NCBI GenBank assembly: GCA_910586275.1
Contig: CAJUIM010000046.1
Coordinates: 1-26,040 of the forward strand
Direction: 5' to 3'
Origin: an uncultured Lachnospiraceae bacterium
Lineage (GTDB): Bacteria > Bacillota > Clostridia > Lachnospirales > Lachnospiraceae
DNA length: 26,040 bases
The position numbers and the translations under genes were made by a program. The notes below the pieces were generated by a model. That model worked only from the letters and a program-made list of their open reading frames with translations, made no database searches and was not told where the DNA came from. Position 1 is the first letter of the stretch. Each line of letters starts with the position of its first letter. This document shows positions 7,558 through 15,827 of this stretch, in pieces.

Positions 7558-9834
7558 ATGTTTGGACATATAAAGATTCAGGGAATGGATGATTTTTTTC
7601 TTACTTTGGATAAAAGAAGTGCCCGGGGAATCTATTTTTATAGGATTAACGGCTATAACGGGCAGATTGACGGATTTATAAAAAAATATTATGAGGCGGC
7701 CAGAGCCGGCGGGGTGGTGATTGAGGGGAGGATTCCCAATCCGGACGAAAAAAACCTTTCCTACTATCAGGAAATTATGGGGACGGATTTCCGGCTGGAT
7801 ATGGATTTTCTTGCCGCAGGCCTGAAGAAGTGGCTGCCAAGGATGAACGGATATCAGCGGGAACAGGTGGCTGCCTCCTTGTACGGGATTCTGGATAGGC
7901 TGGAAAAAAGCGGAAAGAACGGATATATGCTGAAAAATGCCTATATTAAGTTTATGTGCTGGCTTTATTACCGTTTTGAGAGGATTGTGGGACAGCTGGG
8001 AAATGACAGAGTGCCCAAGATTTTGTATGAGGGGGAAATCAGTTATTATGAACTGCTGCTGCTGAAAGTGCTGGCCGATGCAGGGTGCGACGTGGTTCTG
8101 CTGCAATATGCCGGGGACGGGAATTACCGGAAACTGGATGCGGATTCGGAGATGTCGGACTGTCTGGAATGGCCGGGGCTTGGAAGATTTCCGGAAGGGT
8201 TTTCTCTGCGGCAGATTCGCAGTGACATGCAGAAGCAGCTGGATACACGCAGGCTGTACGGGGTGCTGCCGGAGGTGGCGGGCTGCACGAATGCATGGAT
8301 GACCGGGAATGTCTGGGAAGATATGGAGACGGCCGTTTCCGCTAGGGGAAATGACCCGAAGTTCTTTTATAACTGTTTCTGCCGGGTCAATGGGGCGGAG
8401 GACAGGCTGACTTATCTGAATGAACTTTACCGATTTCAGATGGGGCTGAAGAATGACGGGCGGAGGCTGGTGATTGTGGACGGGGAAATTCCGCAGCCCA
8501 CTGTGGAAGAGGTGGGTGCCGTGCGGCGGAAGAATTATATGAAACAGGAAGATATGCTTCTGGATCTGTCCGGCAATATAAAATATGCGGCCAATGTGCA
8601 ATTGCAGAGACTTATGGTAAAGGGGTTTGTGGATGTCATATCGGAGGAGGCGGCGAAGGGAGAGGCTTCCCTGAACAGGCTGACCAATCAGGCGGTGATA
8701 TTGTTATGCTGGCTGAAGCGGTATCAGGATAGTCTGTTTGCCAATTGGAAAATGCCGGAAATCGGCTGCTTTATTCATATGGGAGGGTGTAGAAAAGGGA
8801 AGGAGGCGATGTTTCTCCGGTTTCTGGCGCGGCTGCCGGTGGATGTGCTCATACTTAGCCCGGATCGGAACCGGAAATGCTGTCTGGAGGATAAACTGTT
8901 ATATGAAGTTACCTATGGGGAAAGCTTTCCGGTAACAAAATTCCCGCAGGAGGACGGAGGGCTGCAGATAGGCACGGTGGCCTATCAGGCCGAACGGGAA
9001 TTGGATACATTGATTTACCAAGACTCCGGCATGTACCGGAACCAGCAGTATGGGAAGGCGACAGCGGTTACGCTGCGTACCACATATGAAGAAATCGCTA
9101 TCTTGTGGAAACAGGAACTGAAGTACCGGCCGAATTTCAGCACGGTGGACGAGATAGTGAATCTGCCGGTGATTTTTGCCAAGGTGTCCGGCGTGAAGGA
9201 AAGAAACCTGTCAGCCTATTGGGCGGGCATCAAGGATTTGCTGACGGAGGAGACGTATCTGGTGAGACAGGTTCCATATGTGGATGCCTTGGAAGAAAAT
9301 CCGGTGAAGCCATATGCGGTGCAGTTTTTCAAGAACGGAAGGCTGCAGAAGGGTAAGATAAAGCAGCATTCCTGCTATCCGTACGGTATGCTGCGGGAAT
9401 CGGTGCAGGAACATATGCTGGACAAGCTGGCGATGCTGATAGACCGCAAGACGGTGAAGGGGACTTTTGAAAAAGGTACCGAATATACCATTATTGCCAC
9501 AGTGCTCAATATGAAAAAGGAACTGGTACGTCTGATACAGCAGTTTGATTTTACCAGAAAAAACCCAAAAGTGATTTATATCAATACGGCGGAGAAAGCG
9601 ATTTCATTGGAGGATTCGATTTTAATGGCATATCTAAACCTGATAGGGTTTGATGTCGTGTTCTTTGTCCCTACCGGATATCAAAGCGTGGAGGGGCATT
9701 ATAACGGACAGATAATGGAAGAGCATCAGATCGGGGAATATATGTATGACCTTCAAGTACCTGATTTTGCATCGGTTCCTTCGGGGCAGCGGCTCACATG
9801 GCGCGAGAAACTTTTCGGCAGGAACAGGGGATGA
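7558..9834 (+). CDS. YceG-like Ter-locus protein with three internal repeats
   Basis: This 758-aa soluble protein resembles the YceG component found beside TelA and TerD in Firmicutes; its biochemical role is unproven. By eye it contains three related units of about 210-250 residues. Each starts with a FYR(I/V)NG-like strand (near 26, 270 and 540), then a long helix region. Each ends with a helix and a DV plus hydrophobic strand: AGCDVVLLQY (175-184), LPVDVLILSP (426-435) and IGFDVVFFVP (696-705). Units 1 and 2 also share a QLDT/ELDT segment near 227 and 481. The ribosome site is AAGGTG about nine bases before ATG. A 112-base gap separates it from telA. Confidence 0.85.
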   Translation: MFGHIKIQGMDDFFLTLDKRSARGIYFYRINGYNGQIDGFIKKYYEAARAGGVVIEGRIPNPDEKNLSYYQEIMGTDFRLDMDFLAAGLKKWLPRMNGYQREQVAASLYGILDRLEKSGKNGYMLKNAYIKFMCWLYYRFERIVGQLGNDRVPKILYEGEISYYELLLLKVLADAGCDVVLLQYAGDGNYRKLDADSEMSDCLEWPGLGRFPEGFSLRQIRSDMQKQLDTRRLYGVLPEVAGCTNAWMTGNVWEDMETAVSARGNDPKFFYNCFCRVNGAEDRLTYLNELYRFQMGLKNDGRRLVIVDGEIPQPTVEEVGAVRRKNYMKQEDMLLDLSGNIKYAANVQLQRLMVKGFVDVISEEAAKGEASLNRLTNQAVILLCWLKRYQDSLFANWKMPEIGCFIHMGGCRKGKEAMFLRFLARLPVDVLILSPDRNRKCCLEDKLLYEVTYGESFPVTKFPQEDGGLQIGTVAYQAERELDTLIYQDSGMYRNQQYGKATAVTLRTTYEEIAILWKQELKYRPNFSTVDEIVNLPVIFAKVSGVKERNLSAYWAGIKDLLTEETYLVRQVPYVDALEENPVKPYAVQFFKNGRLQKGKIKQHSCYPYGMLRESVQEHMLDKLAMLIDRKTVKGTFEKGTEYTIIATVLNMKKELVRLIQQFDFTRKNPKVIYINTAEKAISLEDSILMAYLNLIGFDVVFFVPTGYQSVEGHYNGQIMEEHQIGEYMYDLQVPDFASVPSGQRLTWREKLFGRNRG

Positions 9835-9946
9835 AAGGGTTTCCGATTGTATTGGCAGAAGCGGGGCAGGAGCAGGGCATGCAGATGGACGGAACGGCAG
9901 ACAGAATATGACAGCGCGGGAGACGGCGCGGAAATGAGGGAAGACT

Positions 9947-11092
9947 ATGGGACTTGATTTTAGCAAAACAGCAGCGCGGCAGCCGATAACGGTTCCGGAT
10001 ACGAAAAACGAAGTGGCAGTAGTGGAAGCATATGATATTGTGGAAGATCGCCGTCAGATGAACGAGATATGGGTAAATTCTCCCGAGGTGGATGCATTGG
10101 TAAGCACGATTGAAATTGACAATCTGGAGACAATCGTGTCTTTCGGTGCGGAGGCGGCGGAGGAAATATCCAAGGCTTCCGATGTGGTACTGAACAGCAT
10201 GAATATGTCACAGCTGGATGATTCCAGCGAAATGCTGAATACTTTGGCAAAGATAATGTCTAAGTTCGATATTGACGAGATCAAAGAAAATCCTACGCTG
10301 TTCGGGAAGCTTTTTGGCAGCCTGAGGAAACAGTTAGATAAAATATTGGAAAAGTACCATACTATGGGGGATGAGGTAGACAAGATTTATGTGCAGCTGA
10401 AACAGTATGAGGCGGAAATCAAACAGTCCAACCGGAAGCTTGGGCAGATGTTTGACGCTAACGTAGGGTATTACCATGAATTGGTGAAATATATCTTGGC
10501 AGGAGAGCAGGGATGCCGGGAACTGGAGAGTTACATTGCGCAAAGGCAGACGGAGATGGAAACCAGCGGGGATAACTCCATACAGTTTGAAATTCAGAGC
10601 CTGCAGCAGGCATTGATGATGCTGGAACAGAGGACGCAGGATCTGCGGACGGCGGAAAGCATTGCCATGCAGTCCATCCCTATGATTAAGACGATGGAAT
10701 TCAGCAATATGAATCTGGTACGGAAAATCAATTCCGCATTCATCATTACGCTGCCGGTCTTTAAACAGGCTCTGGCGCAGGCTATTATGCTAAAACGCCA
10801 GCGCATTCAGGCGGAAGCCATGTCCGCGCTGGATGAGAAGACCAATGAAATGCTGATTAAGAATGCCAAGAATACGGTGGAGCAGTCGAAGATGACGGCA
10901 AGGCTGGCATCGGGCAGTTCCATTAAGGTCGAAACTTTGGAGACAACTTGGAGGACCATTGTGACTGGTATCGACGAGACAAAGCAGATTCAGGAAAATG
11001 CCCGGAGACAGCGCATTTCCGATCAGGCAAGGCTGGAGAATATCAAAGCAGAGTTCAGCAAAATGTATCATATGCCAAACCAAACATATTAA
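9947..11092 (+). CDS. telA: Toxic anion resistance protein TelA
   Basis: This 381-aa soluble, largely alpha-helical protein is of the TelA family, at the usual length. A short N-terminal tail precedes long helices such as DEVDKIYVQLKQYEAEIK. The region MEFSNMNLVRKINSAFI, followed by TLPVFKQALAQAIMLKRQ and the C-terminal ETLETTWRTIVTGIDET, is typical of the family. No membrane span is present. TelA is linked to tellurite and other toxic-anion or cell-envelope stress tolerance, but its mechanism is not established. The start has GGGAAG four to five bases before ATG. Next in line are three TerD genes. Confidence 0.92.
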   Translation: MGLDFSKTAARQPITVPDTKNEVAVVEAYDIVEDRRQMNEIWVNSPEVDALVSTIEIDNLETIVSFGAEAAEEISKASDVVLNSMNMSQLDDSSEMLNTLAKIMSKFDIDEIKENPTLFGKLFGSLRKQLDKILEKYHTMGDEVDKIYVQLKQYEAEIKQSNRKLGQMFDANVGYYHELVKYILAGEQGCRELESYIAQRQTEMETSGDNSIQFEIQSLQQALMMLEQRTQDLRTAESIAMQSIPMIKTMEFSNMNLVRKINSAFIITLPVFKQALAQAIMLKRQRIQAEAMSALDEKTNEMLIKNAKNTVEQSKMTARLASGSSIKVETLETTWRTIVTGIDETKQIQENARRQRISDQARLENIKAEFSKMYHMPNQTY

Positions 11093-11183
11093 ATATAGAA
11101 GCGGCGTCCATAGCGGTTTGGGGCGGGACAGGGCGGTTCCGCCGCAGAAATGGGCAGCAATCATTCAGAGGAGGTAAATTGAT

Positions 11184-11765
11184 ATGCCGATTAATTTAGC
11201 AAAAGGACAAAAAGTGGATTTGACCAAGGGAAATCCGGGGCTGAAGAATATTATGGTAGGCTTGGGATGGGATGTCAATGCCTATGACTCCGGGGCGGAT
11301 TTTGACTTGGATGCGGCAGCATTTATGTTGGGGGAAAACGGGAAATGCCCTACGGAAAAGGAGTTCGTTTTCTATGGGAACTTGGAGCATGTCAGCGGTG
11401 CGGTAAAGCATATGGGCGACAATCTGACAGGAGAAGGGGAAGGGGACGATGAACAGATTGAAATTGACCTGACGAAGATCCCGGCCAATATCTCAAAGAT
11501 TGCATTTACGGTAACGATTTATGACTCGGATGTAAGAGGACAGAATTTCGGACAGGTTTCCAACTCCTTTATCCGTATAGTGGATGAAGCCACCGGGAAG
11601 GAACTGATCCGGTATGATTTGGGCGAGGATTTCTCCATAGAGACGGCTGTGGTAGTAGGAGAACTGTACAGAAATAACGGAGAATGGAAATTCAATGCCA
11701 TCGGAAGCGGATTCCAAGGAGGCTTAGCGGCACTGTGCGGCCATTACGGAATTGAAGTGGCATAA
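11184..11765 (+). CDS. terD: TerD-family Ca2+-binding stress protein 1
   Basis: This 193-aa cytoplasmic TerD-domain protein starts with the canonical MPINLAKGQKVDLTKGNPGL. The two acidic clusters that bind Ca2+ in TerD are intact: DFDLDAAAF and GDNLTGEGEGDDEQIEID. The C-terminus contains WKFNAIGSGFQGGLAALC. AGAGGAGGT just upstream of ATG is a near-perfect ribosome site. It is most similar to the following paralogue. TerD proteins are associated with tolerance to tellurite, phage and other stress; the molecular action is not settled. Confidence 0.95.
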   Translation: MPINLAKGQKVDLTKGNPGLKNIMVGLGWDVNAYDSGADFDLDAAAFMLGENGKCPTEKEFVFYGNLEHVSGAVKHMGDNLTGEGEGDDEQIEIDLTKIPANISKIAFTVTIYDSDVRGQNFGQVSNSFIRIVDEATGKELIRYDLGEDFSIETAVVVGELYRNNGEWKFNAIGSGFQGGLAALCGHYGIEVA

Positions 11766-11818
11766 AAAGCAAGATAAAAAGCAGCATGTAAAAGTGGAAG
11801 GAAAGCATGGTTTGGGAG

Positions 11819-11852
11819 CGGCAGTATATTCTGCGAGTTGATTTTACTGCCG
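11819..11852 (+). other. Inverted repeat between the first two terD genes
   Basis: CGGCAGTA (11819-11826) and TACTGCCG (11845-11852) are perfect 8-bp arms around an 18-base spacer. It lies about 28 bases before the second terD start. It could be an mRNA hairpin that sets relative expression or processing. No T-run follows, so it is not a terminator. Confidence 0.35.
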
Positions 11853-11879
11853 AATATTATGGAAACGGAGGTATGAAAG

Positions 11880-12461
11880 ATGCCGGTTAGTTTGCAGAAG
11901 GGACAGAAGGTAAGCCTGACGAAAGGGAATCCGGGACTGTCCAAGGTGGTAGTAGGCTTGGGCTGGGATGTGAACCAGTTTGATACCGGAGGAGATTTTG
12001 ATCTGGATGCGGCAGCATTTTTGCTGACAGACAGCGGAAAGGTATCCAAGTCGGAGGATTTTGTATTTTTTGGGAATCTGACACATCCTTCAGGGAGCGT
12101 ACAGCATATGGGCGATAACCTGACAGGGGCAGGGGACGGGGACGATGAGCAGATTAAAGTAGATTTGTCGAAAGTACCTGCCAATATTTCAAAGGTTGCG
12201 TTTACGGTGACTATTTACGATGCGGAAGTAAGGCATCAGAATTTCGGGCAGGTGAACAATGCCTTTATCCGCATTTACAATGAAATGACAGGGGAGGAAC
12301 TTCTCCGGTATGATTTAGGGGAAGACTTTTCCATTGAAACGGCGGCGGTATTCGGGGAATTGTATAAAAACGGCAGCGAATGGAAGTTCAATGCCATCGG
12401 AAGCGGATATCAGGGCGGCTTGGCGGCGTTGTGTGCAAATTATGGCGTGGATGTAGAATAA
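11880..12461 (+). CDS. terD: TerD-family Ca2+-binding stress protein 2
   Basis: This 193-aa TerD-domain protein begins MPVSLQKGQKVSLTKGNPGL. The acidic sites DFDLDAAAF and GDGDDEQIKVD are intact, as is the C-terminal NAIGSGYQGGLAALC. It looks like a tandem duplicate of the preceding gene, which it matches over its whole length with no insertion. GGAGGT lies about nine bases before ATG. The 114-base gap to the preceding gene holds an inverted repeat. Confidence 0.95.
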   Translation: MPVSLQKGQKVSLTKGNPGLSKVVVGLGWDVNQFDTGGDFDLDAAAFLLTDSGKVSKSEDFVFFGNLTHPSGSVQHMGDNLTGAGDGDDEQIKVDLSKVPANISKVAFTVTIYDAEVRHQNFGQVNNAFIRIYNEMTGEELLRYDLGEDFSIETAAVFGELYKNGSEWKFNAIGSGYQGGLAALCANYGVDVE

Positions 12462-12509
12462 ATTCCGCTGCAGACGGCATAAATGAGAATAGGAAAGGAG
12501 TATAATCAA

Positions 12510-13097
12510 ATGTCAATTAGTTTACAGAAGGGGCAGAAGGTCAGCCTGACAAAGGAAAGCGCCGGGCTTTCCACAGTAATGATCGGATTGGGATGGGATG
12601 AAGTGAAGAGGAAAGGGGGGCTTTTCTCACGTAAACCGGATCCCATTGACTGTGACGCTTCGGCTATATTGCTTCAGAACGGTCATCTGGTGGACAAAGC
12701 GGATGTGGTATTCTTCGGGAATCTGCGGCATATGTCCGGCACCGTGCAGCATATGGGGGACAACCTTACCGGAGCAGGGGACGGGGATGACGAGCAGATC
12801 TTAGTGGATTTGGCCAAGATGCCTCAGCAATATGACAGGATTGTGCTGGTAGTCAATATTTATCAGGCAGTGCAGAGAAAGCAGCATTTCGGGCTGATTG
12901 AAAATGCGTTTATCCGCTTGGTGGACGGGAAGACAAACAAGGAAATGTGCAAATATAATCTGACGGAAAATTATTCGGGAATGACGGCAATGATTTTCGG
13001 CGAGGTATATAGGCACAATGGGGAATGGAAGTTCAGCGCCATTGGGCAGGGTACCAACGACCCGGGACTCGGGGAGTTAGTGAACAGATATATATAG
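12510..13097 (+). CDS. TerD-family protein 3 with insertion (TerZ/TerF-like variant)
   Basis: This 195-aa TerD-domain protein begins MSISLQKGQKVSLTKESAGL. After the GLGWD strand it carries an insertion, KRKGGLFSRKPDP, and the first acidic site becomes IDCDASAILL, losing one acidic position relative to the DFDLDAAAF form. The second site GDGDDEQILVD is kept. Such insertions are seen in TerZ/TerF-like paralogues. The frame is open from 12483, but AAGGAG sits about ten bases before ATG 12510 and the canonical N-terminus starts there. It is followed after 20 bases by the Ca2+ ATPase gene. Confidence 0.93.
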   Translation: MSISLQKGQKVSLTKESAGLSTVMIGLGWDEVKRKGGLFSRKPDPIDCDASAILLQNGHLVDKADVVFFGNLRHMSGTVQHMGDNLTGAGDGDDEQILVDLAKMPQQYDRIVLVVNIYQAVQRKQHFGLIENAFIRLVDGKTNKEMCKYNLTENYSGMTAMIFGEVYRHNGEWKFSAIGQGTNDPGLGELVNRYI

Positions 13098-13117
13098 TAC
13101 GCTAGGAGGCAATTTTA

Positions 13118-15790
13118 ATGAAGTATAACGGACTTACGGATAAGGAAGTGGAGGCTTCCCGCGAAAAATTTGGTTCCAATGCCATTCCGGATTCGGAACC
13201 TACTACTTTCTGGGAAGAATTCAAAGAAACGTTTGGTGACCCGATGATTCGGATTTTGCTGGCGATTGCAGTTTTGATGATCGTTATGTTTTTCTTCGGG
13301 TATGCGGAAATTTACGAACCTTTGGGGACGATTGTGGCGGTGCTGATTGTGGCGTTCGTATCGGCAAAGACCGGCGTGGCCAGCGACACCAAATACAGAG
13401 AACTGAAGGACAGCACGAAGAAAGACCAGTGTAAGGTGCATCGGAACGGGCTGGTTACCGTCATTGATGTGGACGATGTGGTAGTGGGCGATAAAATATT
13501 GCTGCAATCAGGAGACAAAATCCCGGCGGACGGAGTTTTGGTGTCCGGCTCCCTGCGGGTAGACAACTCCGCACTGAACGGGGAAGCAGAGGAATGCAAG
13601 AAAACAGAGACTTCGGAAAGCTTCCAGCTGGCGAACGACATTACGGGGGATACGTTTGTGGATGCCCACTCCTTATTCCGCGGTGCGGTCGTCTTTGACG
13701 GGGAAGGCATCTTGGATGTAAGGAAAGTCGGCCTGAAGACTATGATGGGTAAGATGGCCGAGGAAATGCAGGAAGAGGAGCCGGATTCTCCTTTGAAGGT
13801 AAAACTGGCAAAATTGGCAAAGCAGATTTCCACTTTCGGATATATCGGCGCCATTATCATTTCCATTTTGTATTTTGTTCATTCGATTATTGTGGGAGAT
13901 GGAGTCTCTGCGTATTTTGCCCAAGGAGTGGCAGTAGTGATTAGGGATTTGGTTGATGCAGTGTCCCTTGCCATAGTTATTATTGTATGTGCCGTGCCGG
14001 AAGGGCTTCCGCTCATGATTTCTCTTGTGCTTATGCAGAATACGAGCAAGATGCTGGATCATAATGTATTGGTGAGGAAAGCGGAAGGCATTGAGACGGC
14101 TGGCTCTCTGAATATTTTATTCAGCGATAAGACGGGCACGATTACGAAAGGGATGCTGGAAGTGGTGGACTTCTTCACGGCAGACGGTATTTCCGTCGGC
14201 ATACCGGAACTGAGTAAGCACAGCAAAGTAAAAGGGCTGGTGGACTTGGCCATCGGCAAAAATACTCAGTCCATGTACGATGCGTCCCATAAGGTAATCG
14301 GCGGGAACGCCACGGATCAGGCACTGATGAAATTTATCGGGGAAGCCACGTTCAATGCATTGGGCGTAAATAAGGAATATACGGTGACAGCCAGCCAGGG
14401 ATTCAATTCCACCAATAAGTTCAGCCAGGCACGGATCGGCAGTCTGGGAAAGACCTTCTATAAAGGGGCGCCGGAACGGCTGCTGGCTCAGGCCAAGAAG
14501 TATCTGGACGGGGACGGCAATGTGAAGGATATGGACAAGGCTGCGCTGGATAAGAAAATCGACGAATTGGCATCCAAGGCAATGAGGGTTTTGGCCTTTG
14601 GCTATTCCGAAAAAGACATGACAGAGAGCCGGATCAATGACGACATTGTCATAATCGGGCTGGTAGGCATCCGGGATGACGTAAGGCCGGAGGCGAAAGA
14701 AGCCATTGAAGAAGTGCAGAATGCGGGCATCCAAGTAGTTATGATTACCGGCGACCGTCTGGAGACGGCAGTTGCCATTGCCAAGGATGCCGGGCTGTTA
14801 AAGGAAAGTTCGGACAGGGCGTTGTCTTCCGCCCAGCTGAATGAGATGTCGGATGAGGAAGTGAAGAAAATCATTCCTGATATCCGCGTGATTGCAAGGG
14901 CACTGCCTACGGATAAATCCCGTATGGTCCGTCTGTGCCAGGAAATGAATTTAGTAGTAGGCATGACCGGTGACGGCGTGAATGATTCCCCGGCCTTAAA
15001 GCGGGCGGATGTGGGTTTTGCCATGGGAAGCGGCACGGAAGCGGCGAAGGAGGCCGGAAAGATTGTAATATTGGACGATAACTTTAAGTCCATCAAGGAT
15101 GCGATCTGGTACGGAAGGACAATATACCATAATATCCTGAAGTTCTGTAAGTTCCAGCTGGTAATCAATGTGGCGGCGGTAGTCGTCAGTGCCATTGCAC
15201 CGTTTTTCGGAGTGGAGGAGCCGCTGAAGGTAACTCATCTGCTGTTCGTGAATCTGGTTATGGACAGTCTGGGCGCCATTATGCTAGGCAATGAACCGGC
15301 GCTTAAGAAGTATATGACGGAGAAGCCGAGAAGAAGAGACGAAAATATTGTCAATAGGAAAATGATGGCTCAGATTGTGACAATGGGCGCATGGCTGACG
15401 ATAATCAGTTTCCTCTATCTTAAGCTTTCGTTCTTCCGTGGATTGTTTGCGGAAGGGGAGCGCGGCGATCTGCAGCACCTGACCGGGTATTTTGTATTGT
15501 TCATCGTCAGTGCGCTGTTCAACGGATTTAATGTGCGTGATGACGGTCTTGCCATATTTAAAGGGTTAAATGAAAATAAAGGATTTTTGAAAGTGTTCAT
15601 TGCCATTGTGGCGGTACAGGCATTGATTGTGAATGCTGCCCTTATTCCTTTGGAAGTGTTTACTTTAATCGGGAATATGTTCAGCTGCGTGCCTTTTGGC
15701 ATTGCCGGCTGGGTGGCGGTGGTTTTGCTGGCCGTAACGATGATTCCTGCGGATATGGTGAGGAAGATGGTGATAAACGGCAGAAGTTAG
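13118..15790 (+). CDS. Calcium-translocating P-type ATPase (P2B, PMCA-like)
   Basis: This 890-aa membrane pump has the order A domain, M4, P and N domains, then C-terminal spans. The phosphorylated Asp337 lies in SDKTGTITKG. The M4 ion-binding motif is VPEGLP (293-298), the nucleotide-domain motif KGAPE lies at 449-453, and the hinge is MTGDGVNDSPA (616-626). These place it with Ca2+ pumps. The actuator motif usually written TGES reads NGEA here (154-157): the catalytic Glu156 is kept but its Thr and Ser neighbours are changed. AGGAGG lies about eight bases before ATG. Beside three Ca2+-binding TerD genes, it likely controls Ca2+ for the same response. Confidence 0.93.
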   Translation: MKYNGLTDKEVEASREKFGSNAIPDSEPTTFWEEFKETFGDPMIRILLAIAVLMIVMFFFGYAEIYEPLGTIVAVLIVAFVSAKTGVASDTKYRELKDSTKKDQCKVHRNGLVTVIDVDDVVVGDKILLQSGDKIPADGVLVSGSLRVDNSALNGEAEECKKTETSESFQLANDITGDTFVDAHSLFRGAVVFDGEGILDVRKVGLKTMMGKMAEEMQEEEPDSPLKVKLAKLAKQISTFGYIGAIIISILYFVHSIIVGDGVSAYFAQGVAVVIRDLVDAVSLAIVIIVCAVPEGLPLMISLVLMQNTSKMLDHNVLVRKAEGIETAGSLNILFSDKTGTITKGMLEVVDFFTADGISVGIPELSKHSKVKGLVDLAIGKNTQSMYDASHKVIGGNATDQALMKFIGEATFNALGVNKEYTVTASQGFNSTNKFSQARIGSLGKTFYKGAPERLLAQAKKYLDGDGNVKDMDKAALDKKIDELASKAMRVLAFGYSEKDMTESRINDDIVIIGLVGIRDDVRPEAKEAIEEVQNAGIQVVMITGDRLETAVAIAKDAGLLKESSDRALSSAQLNEMSDEEVKKIIPDIRVIARALPTDKSRMVRLCQEMNLVVGMTGDGVNDSPALKRADVGFAMGSGTEAAKEAGKIVILDDNFKSIKDAIWYGRTIYHNILKFCKFQLVINVAAVVVSAIAPFFGVEEPLKVTHLLFVNLVMDSLGAIMLGNEPALKKYMTEKPRRRDENIVNRKMMAQIVTMGAWLTIISFLYLKLSFFRGLFAEGERGDLQHLTGYFVLFIVSALFNGFNVRDDGLAIFKGLNENKGFLKVFIAIVAVQALIVNAALIPLEVFTLIGNMFSCVPFGIAGWVAVVLLAVTMIPADMVRKMVINGRS

Positions 15791-15805
15791 GTTCGGAAGG
15801 AGATA

Positions 15806-15827
15806 TGTGCGGCAGGAATGCCGCACA
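15806..15827 (+). promoter_or_regulatory. GNRA-loop hairpin at the start of the HAD gene
   Basis: TGTGCGGCA (15806-15814) and TGCCGCACA (15819-15827) form a perfect 9-bp stem with a GGAA tetraloop, directly after the ribosome site GGAAGGAGAT. The downstream sequence TTATTTT is T-rich. The annotated ATG at 15818 lies in the loop/stem. The hairpin may reduce translation, direct ribosomes to ATG 15839, or act as a weak terminator after the ATPase gene. Confidence 0.55.

Noticed and set aside
7261..8601. A 446-codon minus-strand frame antisense to the rhomboid and YceG-like genes
   Set aside because: It overlaps two well-supported plus-strand genes; the composition is His/Pro/Ile-rich without motifs.
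9831..9911. A 26-codon frame starting at an ATGA overlap with the end of the YceG-like gene
   Set aside because: No proper ribosome site at usable distance, low-complexity Gln/Gly/Met content and no recognisable motif; it is more likely spacer sequence before telA.
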